A stretch of DNA of 64,000 nt from JBCCIM01 sp965263205 (GTDB lineage: Bacteria; Bacteroidota; Rhodothermia; Rhodothermales; JAHQVL01), in contig CBDHHF010000035.1 of assembly GCA_965263205.1 (NCBI GenBank), forward strand, positions 1 to 64,000, in the 5' to 3' direction. The position numbers were made by a program, and so were the translations under genes. Of the stretch, positions 19,824 to 28,156 are shown one piece after another (within the stretch, counting starts at the first letter, position 1; each line of letters begins with the position of its first letter). The notes beneath the pieces were generated by a model. It did no database searches, had not been told where the DNA came from, and saw only the letters and a list, made by a program, of their open reading frames with translations.

Positions 19824-21788
19824 TTAATCGCCAGCGCCGGCGGCAGTTTTCTTCAGCACAATTTGGTCGGCCTCGGCAGCTACGACGCGGTCATACATTT
19901 CCTGCAACTCTGCGTATACCTTTGGCGAATAGGTGGCATTCATAAGGGTTAAACGCGATTGCACAACAAGGGTATTGCCCTCTGTGAGGCAGGTTCTGCG
20001 GAAAGAGCCTCCTTTCAATGGCAACCTGTAATTCACGTTACGCGGCTGTTCGTACACTTCATAGCCAGGTGGCAATTCCATACGGAAGGTGTACACGTAA
20101 TCACGCGGGAAGCTGAAATCTACCGGAAATGTACGCTTGGGTAGTTTCAAGGGATTTTCTTCCCATGTACTCACAGCATGCGGGTTGAAATAGATAAAGT
20201 CGCCGGCAACCATACCGAAGTTGTTGATTTGCAAGTCCACATCAACATTAAACGGTTTTTCCAGACTATCAGCATTTGTTATGACGATGTTGCCGATATC
20301 AAACTCACCTGATTTCTCAATGATGTTGTCCATCACAAAGGCATCCTGATCGCTAGCCTCCAGCGCATTTCTGAGTTCAAGTGCCCGGTAGCCACCATTC
20401 GAACTACTCAAATCAAACGAGGCCGTGCCATCCGGATTCATGGTACCCGATATCGTGTTGAGTTGCATGTATTTCTGCTTGGATTTGACCGGTATCCACT
20501 CATTCCTGTTTTCTGTCACCATCCAGCCCGAGCCATTTAATGCGCGTTCCGGGAGCGCTCCAAACGGACTATTTTCTTCGGTTGCATCCAGGAAGTATAA
20601 ATAACTACCCGCATCAGCCTGGACAATCAGATAATTGAACTGGGTCAACAAAGGATAAATTTGCTTTACACTACCGTGGCTTCTGGTGCTGATGAGCACA
20701 GGATTTGCCGTGATGCCAACAGACCGTAACATCGCAATCATGAGCAGCGATTGTTCTGCGTTGGAGGCGAGATTGGATTTTAATACATCGCTGGGCTCTC
20801 TGTTTGGTAAGTAGCTGTATTTACCGTTCCACCGATGATTCGTCTTTACGTAATCATAAATCGCCTGCAGCTTTGCTTTAGGCTCGACCAGGCCAGCTGT
20901 TATTTCGTCTGCTTTCTGGCGGATGGATTTTGAAGGCTTAAACCCACCGCCAAAATAGGCACTGGCGCGCAATTCATCAGCCAATGCGTCCCAGCTTTTC
21001 ATGTAGCTGGTCATGCCGGCGTTTGTATAGTACCGCGACAGCTGAAACTCCATCTTCATCCTGTAATCTTCGATGGTCGTTACAAATGGCTCTTCGCGTA
21101 GTGCCGGCACATCACTTACTGCCCAGCGATGGACCACAGAGTTGTCACCTGGCGAGATATTTTTATCCGACTCTTGAACCGTAAACACAGGAACGGTTGA
21201 AACCCTTACATACTGGTAATAATCCGAAAGATCGGCCCGTAATTCAGACCAACGGGTAGGTTCATTATGTTGGAAATCCCATTCGGGTAAAAACACGGGC
21301 GAGTCGGAGATCATTTTGTATCGAAACTCGACGACAGCACCCGGCTCCAGGGCCGGCAACGTAAACCGCAACTGCTCATAGTCGCCATCAAGCTTTTCTT
21401 TGAACACCGACTTCTTGCCCAACTTATGTCGTTTAGGTTTACCAGATGCATCGAGCACAAAAGTCTGTGCTTCTACGTTGCGAACCCGCTGGCCGTACTT
21501 CCCTTTGTAGTAAAACAAGCTATACGTACCCCAGTCATCGTACGCAGCCTCGGATAACAGCTTGACCCGCAGGTGATAGTTATACAGCATCTGGCCCGTC
21601 TGCTCAACTTTTATTTCACCGTATTCCCCCAACACCACGGCCTGGGCGTTCGAATCGGCCGCATAAGATGTCATCTGTAAATCTTCAATCGGAATCTTCC
21701 CCCATTTCATGGGTTTATCCTGCCCTAAAACTCTTGCAACGGTCATGCTCATCATAACCGTAAACAAAACCAATACGCGTATTCTCAT
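19824..21788 (-). CDS. DUF3857 protein with degenerate transglutaminase core
   Basis: The start at 21788 (MRIRVLVLFTVMMSMTVARVLGQ) gives a signal peptide and has a gagg motif just upstream; the Met at 21797 is an alternative. The product of about 654 residues has the same layout as its neighbour 85 bases downstream, with DUF3857 first, then a transglutaminase-like core and a C-terminal beta domain. The catalytic Cys position reads NLASNAEQSLLMIAMLR and the His position FNYLIVQ, so both catalytic residues seem lost while FLDAT keeps the Asp. It is therefore probably a non-catalytic partner of the downstream protein. The end EADQIVLKK resembles the end expected for the neighbour. Confidence 0.8.
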   Translation of the reverse strand: MRIRVLVLFTVMMSMTVARVLGQDKPMKWGKIPIEDLQMTSYAADSNAQAVVLGEYGEIKVEQTGQMLYNYHLRVKLLSEAAYDDWGTYSLFYYKGKYGQRVRNVEAQTFVLDASGKPKRHKLGKKSVFKEKLDGDYEQLRFTLPALEPGAVVEFRYKMISDSPVFLPEWDFQHNEPTRWSELRADLSDYYQYVRVSTVPVFTVQESDKNISPGDNSVVHRWAVSDVPALREEPFVTTIEDYRMKMEFQLSRYYTNAGMTSYMKSWDALADELRASAYFGGGFKPSKSIRQKADEITAGLVEPKAKLQAIYDYVKTNHRWNGKYSYLPNREPSDVLKSNLASNAEQSLLMIAMLRSVGITANPVLISTRSHGSVKQIYPLLTQFNYLIVQADAGSYLYFLDATEENSPFGALPERALNGSGWMVTENRNEWIPVKSKQKYMQLNTISGTMNPDGTASFDLSSSNGGYRALELRNALEASDQDAFVMDNIIEKSGEFDIGNIVITNADSLEKPFNVDVDLQINNFGMVAGDFIYFNPHAVSTWEENPLKLPKRTFPVDFSFPRDYVYTFRMELPPGYEVYEQPRNVNYRLPLKGGSFRRTCLTEGNTLVVQSRLTLMNATYSPKVYAELQEMYDRVVAAEADQIVLKKTAAGAGD

Positions 21789-22050
21789 AGTCCTCATGTA
21801 GTCTGGCAAGCAGAAGCACGGATGTGAATGCACGTGAGCGCGCTTACTTGCTCGATGTCAAAGTGGCGGCATGAAATGAATCAACATGCTAGCGTTTTAT
21901 GCACACAGGTGTTATGGCATAAATGCACCATTTTGATGACCTTTTCTTGACAAGGTCCTGTAGATATGTCGTTCAGCAAAACGGGTAGTGCAGGAAATTG
22001 TTTAAAAGGATTTAGGGTGACTTGCGTTTACTATTGAGATGTGCAACGCA

Positions 22051-22103
22051 AAAAAAACCAGCGCTACCCCATACGCCGCCGGGTCGCTGGCGTATGGGGC
22101 AGC
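22051..22103 (-). terminator. Rho-independent terminator after the PEBP gene
   Basis: The stem ccccatacgcc (22067-22077) and ggcgtatgggg (22089-22099) is perfect over 11 bp, and on the minus strand it is followed by a long T run (the plus-strand A run at 22050-22057). Confidence 0.85.
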
Positions 22104-22109
22104 CACAGG

Positions 22110-22658
22110 TTAGCGGGTGTAAATAGCTGTGATGGAAGCACTCGCAAGTGCATTGGCACGTGTCATGAATCCGGCAAGCGCATTACTCGCACCTTCAGGC
22201 AATTCCAAACGCTCCGTACCCAGCGCGTACACGGTGAACTGATAGCGGTGGACTTCCCCCGGCGGTGGGCACGCGCCACCAAATCCAGTCGCGCCGTAAT
22301 CGTTACGTAACTGTATGGCGTCTTCAGGCATCCCTTCGTTTCCACCTGCACCAGCCGGCAGCCTTGTCACATCCGCGGGAATATTGACAACGTTCCAGTG
22401 CCACCAGCCCGAGCCCGTAGGCGCATCAGGGTCATATACGCTTATAGCAAAACTCTTTGTGCCTTCGGGAGCATTCGACCACGCCAATTGTGGCGATATG
22501 TTATCACCCTCACACCCAAACCCCTGAAACACCTGGGCATTGCTCAGTGCACGACCTTCTGCAATGTCGGTGCTAGACAGGGTAAACTCCTGCGCAGGGG
22601 CCGGAAGCGCCATACAGGCTGCGAGCAACACACACAAACTGAAATATTTGATAGCCAT
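22110..22658 (-). CDS. YbhB/YbcL-family (PEBP, Raf kinase inhibitor-like) secreted protein
   Basis: The 182-residue product has a signal peptide (MAIKYFSLCVLLAACMALPAPAQ) and the phosphatidylethanolamine-binding fold signature: NISPQLAWSNAPEGTKSFAISVYDPDAPTG, then WWHWNVVNIP, NDYGATGFGGACPP and HRYQFTVYAL. The length fits the family. Biological roles of bacterial PEBPs are mostly unknown; small-ligand binding is assumed. It has its own terminator, and the next gene upstream (AraC regulator) is 102 bases away on the same strand. Confidence 0.92.
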   Translation of the reverse strand: MAIKYFSLCVLLAACMALPAPAQEFTLSSTDIAEGRALSNAQVFQGFGCEGDNISPQLAWSNAPEGTKSFAISVYDPDAPTGSGWWHWNVVNIPADVTRLPAGAGGNEGMPEDAIQLRNDYGATGFGGACPPPGEVHRYQFTVYALGTERLELPEGASNALAGFMTRANALASASITAIYTR

Positions 22659-22759
22659 CGCTATAATCCATTCTATTTAATAAAACAAGAACGAATTAAG
22701 GATAGCTTATCAGCCAGGAGGTTACTTTCGGGATTCCGGCAACTTCTTTCGGGATTCGC

Positions 22760-23569
22760 TCACTTTGATGCCGCACGAATCGATTTGGGCGGGATACCGA
22801 AGCGCATTTTGAAAGAGTCGGAGAAATGCGAAGGCGTTTTGAATCCACAGTCTAGCGCAATTTCGGATATGGATGACGCGGTAGACTGCAGCAAACTCAA
22901 GCCGCGCTCGAGGCGCGTATTGATAAGTATTTTGGAAAAACTATCGCCAGATTGGGCAAGCCATCTGCGCATGGTCGCCTCGCTCATGGCAAAATGATTT
23001 GCAACGTCGCGGGACCGCCATGGATAGGTGAGATCACGCTCGATCAGCGCACGCACCTGGCCCATTGGGCTATTGTCTTGAGGTACTGCTAACACAACAC
23101 CCATCGATTTGAGCCACACAAGTAACTCGAGCATGCGATGTGTAACAACAGGGGCCGGCAAAGCATCCGCTGCCATCGTTTGTCGGAGCGCATCGAGCAT
23201 CCGGGTAGTATCTGCAGCAGATGGCGATAAAATCTGGACACGCCTGTCTGAAACGCCGGACTGCGCATTGCCAAACACCTGCGCCACGTGCGTATTATCG
23301 TACGTTATCCCAAATGCCTGATAGTCTGCACCCGACCATGTGCGATTCTCGATCGTAACCACAGAGTCGGGTGGAAAAACCATCACATCCCCCATCTCTC
23401 CGATGAGTTCGACGCCGCCGGCATGTGCAACGCGCTTGCTACCCCGCTCGATAAAAAAGAGTGCAGTGTCACGAATGTAGAGATTCGTAAACGTGGCCGT
23501 GGTTGCCTGTACGATGGGCAACACATGTATTCCCGGTGCCGGCTGCTGGGGTAATTTTAACTTCGGCAT
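22760..23569 (-). CDS. AraC-family transcriptional regulator
   Basis: The 269-residue product has a cupin-like N-terminal sensor region (VAHAGGVELIGEMGDVMVFPPDS) and a C-terminal AraC DNA-binding domain with both helix-turn-helix units: SRDVANHFAMSEATMRRWLAQSG near residues 187-208 and ISEIALDCGFKTPSHFSDSFKMRFGIPP near 238-265. The start is four bases after the stop of the S41 peptidase gene on the same strand, so the two are co-transcribed and probably translationally coupled. The effector is unknown. Confidence 0.92.
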   Translation of the reverse strand: MPKLKLPQQPAPGIHVLPIVQATTATFTNLYIRDTALFFIERGSKRVAHAGGVELIGEMGDVMVFPPDSVVTIENRTWSGADYQAFGITYDNTHVAQVFGNAQSGVSDRRVQILSPSAADTTRMLDALRQTMAADALPAPVVTHRMLELLVWLKSMGVVLAVPQDNSPMGQVRALIERDLTYPWRSRDVANHFAMSEATMRRWLAQSGDSFSKILINTRLERGLSLLQSTASSISEIALDCGFKTPSHFSDSFKMRFGIPPKSIRAASK

Positions 23570-23573
23570 CGAT

Positions 23574-24584
23574 TTACTTTTCCATTAACCATTCCAGGGC
23601 CCTCCGTACACCAGCATCCTCTTCCATTGTTGCATCAGGGACAAACGGGATGTATTCATCTACGTCAACATATGCATCGTATACTTTGCCATCCCGGCTT
23701 TGGTACGTGCTAACGGAGAGCAGCAAGATCGACAGGCTATCGAGAGGCGTATAGTCGTTTACCGTTGTCAAGCCGTGCGTAAACTCTCCGAAGAAGCGGG
23801 TATGCTCACGCCCCTTAAATGCAACGGCCACCACTTCGCCCGAACTGGCGGTATACATACTTGTTAACACAGCTACTTTGGGTAAGTCTTCGTAAGTACA
23901 CGCATTTTCTAGCTGCACCGACTGATCGTTATAATAAAAGTCACCATTTTCTACACGCCACGTCGCGTTTTCTTCTTCGGTTAACCCTACCGCTCCACCC
24001 GCCGGCCCATCACCAAGGATTGCTGCAAGGCCCTCAACCATGGGAAACATGTTGCCCCCGCCGTTATAACGCAAATCGACAATCCAATCGTTAGCTCCCA
24101 TTGCATGCACAGCACAGACGGCATCCTGGATTTCGCGCGACATCTGTGTATTGTCCCCCATTGGTAATCCCACGATCCGCACATAACCGACAGAAGGCGC
24201 GAGCAGACTCGCTTCGAAATTGTAAACTTGACCACTTTGGATGTTGTTATACACGTCTACATCAAGGCCGGCAAGATGCGGTTTGTCTGGACCCGTATAA
24301 AAAGAAAGGTGCTGCCGGTTGTACAAAAATCTACCATGCGTATCCCCGAGCTCTTCGAGCATATAGGTGATTGCCGGCGCCAGGTCTGGTATGGTATCAG
24401 CCCCGACAGCTAATTGATACGCCTCGCGCCGTAAGACGTCCCAATCAACTTTGTTGCGGTACATCGACGCCTCCTCTGCATGATCGAGCACAGCATCTAA
24501 CACACCCTGTACATCTTCTGGCATCTGAGCATGGCAACTGGATGTACAACACAGCAGAACGAATAAAATTACGTATTTTTGCAT
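23574..24584 (-). CDS. S41-family peptidase (tail-specific protease fold)
   Basis: The 336-residue product starts with a signal peptide ending near SCHAQ, possibly a lipoprotein (TSSC). The core has the S41 signatures GDTHGRFL, APSVGYVRI, IVDLRYNGGGNMFPM and VAVLTSMYTASSGEVVAVAFKG, in which the Ser of TASSGE (near residue 246) is the predicted nucleophile. No PDZ domain is obvious. It is followed four bases later by an AraC regulator gene, an unusual pairing that suggests the peptidase is part of the regulator's response. Substrate unknown. Confidence 0.88.
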   Translation of the reverse strand: MQKYVILFVLLCCTSSCHAQMPEDVQGVLDAVLDHAEEASMYRNKVDWDVLRREAYQLAVGADTIPDLAPAITYMLEELGDTHGRFLYNRQHLSFYTGPDKPHLAGLDVDVYNNIQSGQVYNFEASLLAPSVGYVRIVGLPMGDNTQMSREIQDAVCAVHAMGANDWIVDLRYNGGGNMFPMVEGLAAILGDGPAGGAVGLTEEENATWRVENGDFYYNDQSVQLENACTYEDLPKVAVLTSMYTASSGEVVAVAFKGREHTRFFGEFTHGLTTVNDYTPLDSLSILLLSVSTYQSRDGKVYDAYVDVDEYIPFVPDATMEEDAGVRRALEWLMEK

Positions 24585-24647
24585 AGCTAGAGCAGTTGTT
24601 AATAGATGCGCTGGGGTAAGCTAGCAAAATCAGAGGGGATATGGAAT

Positions 24648-24760
24648 GCCGAGTGTCGATTGCTGAGTGTCGATTGCCGAGTGTCGATTGCCGAGTGTCG
24701 ATTGCCGTCGATTGCCGATTTTCGTGTCGATTGCCGAGTGTCGATTGCCGATTTTCGATT
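24648..24760. repeat. 15-bp minisatellite
   Basis: The unit gagtgtcgattgccg recurs about five times with variants (gattgctgag, gattgccgattttcg). Spacing is close to 15 bp but partly irregular. A reverse-complement-like relative (attcg..aatcggc units) lies at 57481-57532, so the family is dispersed. There is no unique spacer, so it is not a CRISPR array. Confidence 0.85.
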
Positions 24761-24783
24761 GAGTTTGTGGGACGTGATAAAGC

Positions 24784-24813
24784 GTCATCCTCAGCTTGAC
24801 TGGGGATCCACAG
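24784..24813. repeat. Dispersed intergenic palindromic repeat, copy B
   Basis: The sequence gtcatcctcagcttgactgg followed by ggatccacag is related, in opposite orientation, to copy A at 17746-17772. Confidence 0.6.
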
Positions 24814-24905
24814 GGTTGGCGATCGATGGACCGGTTGTGTTTGCTACTGCTACGAAACAGGTACTGCTCAGCTTAGGTCGTGTAGATGGTTAGGGATCCT
24901 AAAAA

Positions 24906-24938
24906 GCAGAAAAGAGGTCCTGATGGACCTCTTTTCCC
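24906..24938 (-). terminator. Rho-independent terminator (strong on the minus strand)
   Basis: The 11-bp perfect stem aaaagaggtcc (24910-24920) and ggacctctttt (24925-24935) has a four-base loop. On the minus strand it is followed by ctgcttttt. It would end a transcript coming from 25231 or from the secreted-protein gene at 25232-25756. Confidence 0.85.
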
Positions 24939-25231
24939 CTATTTCATCTTGTTCACCACTGGTTTATGGTTTACAGAAATACGGTCTGACAAGCCGTATG
25001 GGCTGCTGCTTCATCCGCTGCTTTGGTGCCCGGCGTGACAGATGCGTCGCACTAACTGGTCCCCTGCAGTGCTAACGCAGTACGCTGGGCGGCTTTCAGA
25101 CATGACTTAACCTCTGGAGGTCAGGTGAGCGTGAATGAAGATGCTTTGTTACTGATTCTGCACGCAGTAACAGGATTGGGCTCTGTGATTTCAGGTATAT
25201 TCTCGCCGGCGCCATTTTTTTGCCGCCGCCT
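24939..25231 (-). other. Unexplained minus-strand segment, possible structured RNA or decayed gene
   Basis: This segment lies between the 25232-25756 gene and a strong minus-strand terminator. Read on the minus strand it contains local hairpins: gttact/agtaac near 25140-25170, acctc/gaggt near 25110-25120, and atacgg/ccgtat near 24977-25000. One frame reads KSCLKAAQRTALALQGTS, a stop, then TPGTKAADEAAAHTA, which could be a broken small gene. It does not match tmRNA, RNase P, SRP or 6S consensus that I know. I make no firm assignment. Confidence 0.3.
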
Positions 25232-25756
25232 TTACCACCCTGTGCGAGGCACAGGCACTACACGAACAGCACCTGGCGTATAAATGCGCGTTGCAACATC
25301 ATCGGGCGGTCGCATGTAATCGTATCCGGCGGCACGCAATTGATTCCGAATACCCAGCAGATACTTGAGCCGGCTATCAAAATTAAAACCGGAAAGTAAC
25401 GCTTTTACGTCGGCACTGGAAAGGCTGCGATCACCAATCAAGGAGGAAATTCGAATATAGTCCTGCCTGATGTCATACAAAATATCAAACTGTGATGGTG
25501 TTACTTTACCAATCAAGTGCGTATAGTTGTTGTCGTTGCGCACCTGCGTAACAATTTTATAGACAGCAACTCGTTCAAGGCCACGCTGCCCTGCTTGCCA
25601 GCGTTGTACCATATCCAGCGAAGAAATGACTTCTTCCAGCCAGTAAACACCATTTTTTTCGGTAAAGCGATTGTCCGCTATTTGTTGTCCGTATGCTTTG
25701 CCGGGGATCATTACAAACCCTACGATCGCCAGCAAAAAGAGTATTGTCTTTTTCAT
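25232..25756 (-). CDS. Secreted protein of unknown function
   Basis: The 174-residue product has a signal peptide (MKKTILFLLAIVGFVMIPGKAYGQ). The mature part is helical and polar, with YWLEEVISSLDMVQRWQAGQ near the start and LRAAGYDYMRPPDD near the end, and contains no motif I recognise. It is convergent with no neighbour and is followed by the 24939-25231 segment and terminator. The next gene upstream is divergent (25935, plus strand). Confidence 0.7.
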   Translation of the reverse strand: MKKTILFLLAIVGFVMIPGKAYGQQIADNRFTEKNGVYWLEEVISSLDMVQRWQAGQRGLERVAVYKIVTQVRNDNNYTHLIGKVTPSQFDILYDIRQDYIRISSLIGDRSLSSADVKALLSGFNFDSRLKYLLGIRNQLRAAGYDYMRPPDDVATRIYTPGAVRVVPVPRTGW

Positions 25757-25934
25757 GGTCGTGCCGCGATTGGATTGACAGGCATCAAAGTGTAGCAGTT
25801 GCTACACCCCTAGATTCTGAAACAGCCCGAGATTTTGCCACGGGTTTTAATATTTGCTGCTGTTTTCTTTTGTTAGACACCAATGGCTACCCGCAGCATA
25901 CCGCGTGTATCCAAATAAATAATGGACTCAGCCC

Positions 25935-26417
25935 ATGATCACTTTTGCTACACTTCGCCGGCTACAACGTATCCTCTTTTGTTTGTCTTTGCCTATGGTA
26001 TTGACCGCCACACCAACCAGCGCACAGCATACACCCCCAATGGATATACTTGCCCCTTACCGATGGCAACATCGCATCGTCATTGTGTTTGCAGATGATT
26101 TACAAAAAGGGAAAGCCGCCGGTTTTCTAGCCTCCGTGGCAGCGCGGCAGGAAGACTTCATCGACCGCGACATGTTACTGGTGACCGTTCACCCCAAAAA
26201 AGCGTTGCTCGCAGATGAGAGTCTTCCAAAAGAAGCTTTAGATGCACTTCAGAAAAAGTACAATGCTGACGGTGCTCGCTTCAGGGTCGTCCTCATTGGC
26301 AAAGATGGTGGACAAAAGCTGAGTCGCGTCGGCGAAACGGAGCTTCAGGATATTTTCGACTTGATCGACACGATGCCCATGCGCCGGCAGGAAATGCGAC
26401 AAAAGAAGTCGGGGTAA
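25935..26417 (+). CDS. DUF4174 domain protein, secreted
   Basis: The 160-residue product has an N-terminal export signal (ILFCLSLPMVLTATPTSAQ), then a DUF4174 thioredoxin-like domain: MDILAPYRWQHRIVIVFA at the start, and FRVVLIGKDGGQKLSR and LIDTMPMRRQEMR at the end. Family members are typically periplasmic and of unknown function. The stop is five bases from the stop of the convergent CPBP protease gene, so the two 3' ends share their termination region. Confidence 0.88.
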   Translation: MITFATLRRLQRILFCLSLPMVLTATPTSAQHTPPMDILAPYRWQHRIVIVFADDLQKGKAAGFLASVAARQEDFIDRDMLLVTVHPKKALLADESLPKEALDALQKKYNADGARFRVVLIGKDGGQKLSRVGETELQDIFDLIDTMPMRRQEMRQKKSG

Positions 26418-26422
26418 ACATA

Positions 26423-27196
26423 TCACGTATCTACCAGATTCCGCTGCGTAATCCAGGGAACGACCAACAGCGCATTGATATCCAATAACACGTGGAGCGC
26501 TATGGGGACCCAAATCTGCTGCGTCTGTAAATACAAAAACATGCAAATAGCGCCGAATATAGTCGTGGCAATGATGCCCACCCAACCCTGGTAATAATGC
26601 GTCGCGCCAAACAATACCGTTGCACCCACGATTCCAAACCACACACTCCCCGTTACGCTGGTTAAACAGATAAATAGTAGTACTCTGAAAAAAATCTCTT
26701 CGCTTACGCCTGCATTTACTGCTATCCAGAAGGACAGAATACGCTCTTTGTTATTGCGCGGCAATAGCGGTTCGATATCGCCTAGATAGGGCGTCTGTTC
26801 TGTCCGCTCTGCCTTTATTGCAGCCCGTTGTAGCACCGCCTGCACGAGTGGCCCAAGCAACATGCCGGCAAAAAGCAGGTATGGAAAAATAGAGCTAAAG
26901 CCCCCCAAGAAGCGACGGAGCGCCCCGGCCTCCTCTGTAGAATCGGCTGTATTGCCCAATTGGATCATCTCGGGCATTTCAACCAGAGCGTCGATGTGTC
27001 CAATCGCCCAAAGCCCTGCCACTCCGCCAAGCCCAAAGACAGCAAAAGATTGCCCCAACCACTTCCGGAATTGTTGCTGGCGTGGTTCCGTTGTTGTCAG
27101 GCTTTTAAACTGGGGATATTGCTTGATGTCGTTGTAAACAAAGCCAAGAAGCGCAAATACGGCAAGTGTCAATACGATGTAAACGGGTAGCTGCAT
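26423..27196 (-). CDS. CPBP-family intramembrane metalloprotease (CAAX-like)
   Basis: The 257-residue product has about six membrane segments and the three family motifs: EE in NAGVSEEIFFRVL near residue 163, the FGATH motif and ALHVLLDIN with the last His and Asp. These Glu/His residues form the active site of intramembrane glutamic proteases such as Rce1. Substrates of bacterial members are diverse, including bacteriocin self-immunity. Its neighbours suggest no partner. Confidence 0.9.
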   Translation of the reverse strand: MQLPVYIVLTLAVFALLGFVYNDIKQYPQFKSLTTTEPRQQQFRKWLGQSFAVFGLGGVAGLWAIGHIDALVEMPEMIQLGNTADSTEEAGALRRFLGGFSSIFPYLLFAGMLLGPLVQAVLQRAAIKAERTEQTPYLGDIEPLLPRNNKERILSFWIAVNAGVSEEIFFRVLLFICLTSVTGSVWFGIVGATVLFGATHYYQGWVGIIATTIFGAICMFLYLQTQQIWVPIALHVLLDINALLVVPWITQRNLVDT

Positions 27197-27260
27197 GGTT
27201 CTATTTGCTATGCATTAGTCACTTCACCATTGCTGGTACGAGTTTACACGCAATACGAGT

Positions 27261-27773
27261 TTACGGCCAAGCAGCGTCGGGCCGGCCTTGCCAGATCCAG
27301 GCAATATAGTCAATCAGCGGCGGGGTTTCACCGTGCTCACGCAATTGGGTATTTACCTGTGCGCGATGATGAATGCCATGATATCCCAAATGAAGCATGG
27401 TCTCGCCAAGCGTGGTATCTTCGGGCGTTATGCCCATCTGTCGACCATAATATTTTGCCCAGGGCAACGACATCGGGCCGCTCAAGGCATCCTCTGGTGT
27501 GGCATGCAATACAGTATGCAACTCCAGATAGTGCGGCTGCATCCAGGCTTTTACGTCCTGTAGAGAATCAAAATCGTCTTCTTTCAGCCGCTCAAAGTCC
27601 AGGCCTTTCCATTGTTGCAGGTAAGCATACTGGGCATAATGTATGTGAAAAAGGCGGGCTTTAATTGCTACATCGCCGGCTGCAGTAACATTGTGTAGCA
27701 CTGCATTCCAGATTACAGCATCAGCCCAATCCATATGCCGATAGAGTTCGGCCAACTGGGGTTTATTGATCAC
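27261..27773 (-). CDS. DinB-like (DfsB) four-helix protein
   Basis: The 170-residue product has the DinB layout: an N-terminal helix with LYRHMDWADAVIWN, a middle metal-ligand His in RLFHIHYAQYAYL, and a C-terminal LHLGYHGIHHRAQVNTQLREHG with the paired His typical of DinB/YfiT proteins. The fold binds a metal ion and a thiol cofactor in some family members. The length fits. Known members act as thiol-dependent transferases; substrate unknown. Confidence 0.85.
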   Translation of the reverse strand: MINKPQLAELYRHMDWADAVIWNAVLHNVTAAGDVAIKARLFHIHYAQYAYLQQWKGLDFERLKEDDFDSLQDVKAWMQPHYLELHTVLHATPEDALSGPMSLPWAKYYGRQMGITPEDTTLGETMLHLGYHGIHHRAQVNTQLREHGETPPLIDYIAWIWQGRPDAAWP

Positions 27774-28156
27774 GGGTCAGAATGGTTATTGTATATGGTT
27801 ATTGCATGAGGCAGTAACAAAAAAATCGCGTCTGTATCGAGGCCCTTCGCATACACTCAGGTTCCAGCGCTCGCTCTGTATACGTATTGGTTCTTCAGGC
27901 AGCAATTAATCTACATCCCCTGAAACTCTCCTACAAAGATATGCGCCAAACCTCCGTCCACGCATAGTGCTAAACACGTATATTTTGTACGCATACCTGC
28001 CTGTTCCGTTGTACGTGTGTTTGCTTCATATCTTCTGGCAGACACCCTGACACTTCCTTTGGTATTCTGCTGGCGCATCCCTTCAGTGCCTCGCACACCT
28101 TCGTGTGTTTGTGCGCCATTGCCGTTTCTTTTCATGCGATACGACTCACACGATTC
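27774..28156. other. Divergent intergenic region upstream of the hybrid histidine kinase
   Basis: No gene with a credible start is seen. The minus-strand frame at 27911-28135 has no family resemblance. The region must carry promoters for the DinB gene (minus) and the kinase (plus). Confidence 0.5.

Noticed and set aside
24648..24760. CRISPR array
   Set aside because: No unique spacers; the units follow each other directly and vary in length.
24939..25231. tmRNA, RNase P RNA, SRP RNA or 6S RNA
   Set aside because: None of the conserved cores is present; only local hairpins and a terminator are seen.
27911..28135. 74-codon minus-strand frame upstream of the kinase
   Set aside because: No recognisable motif; overlaps the kinase promoter region.
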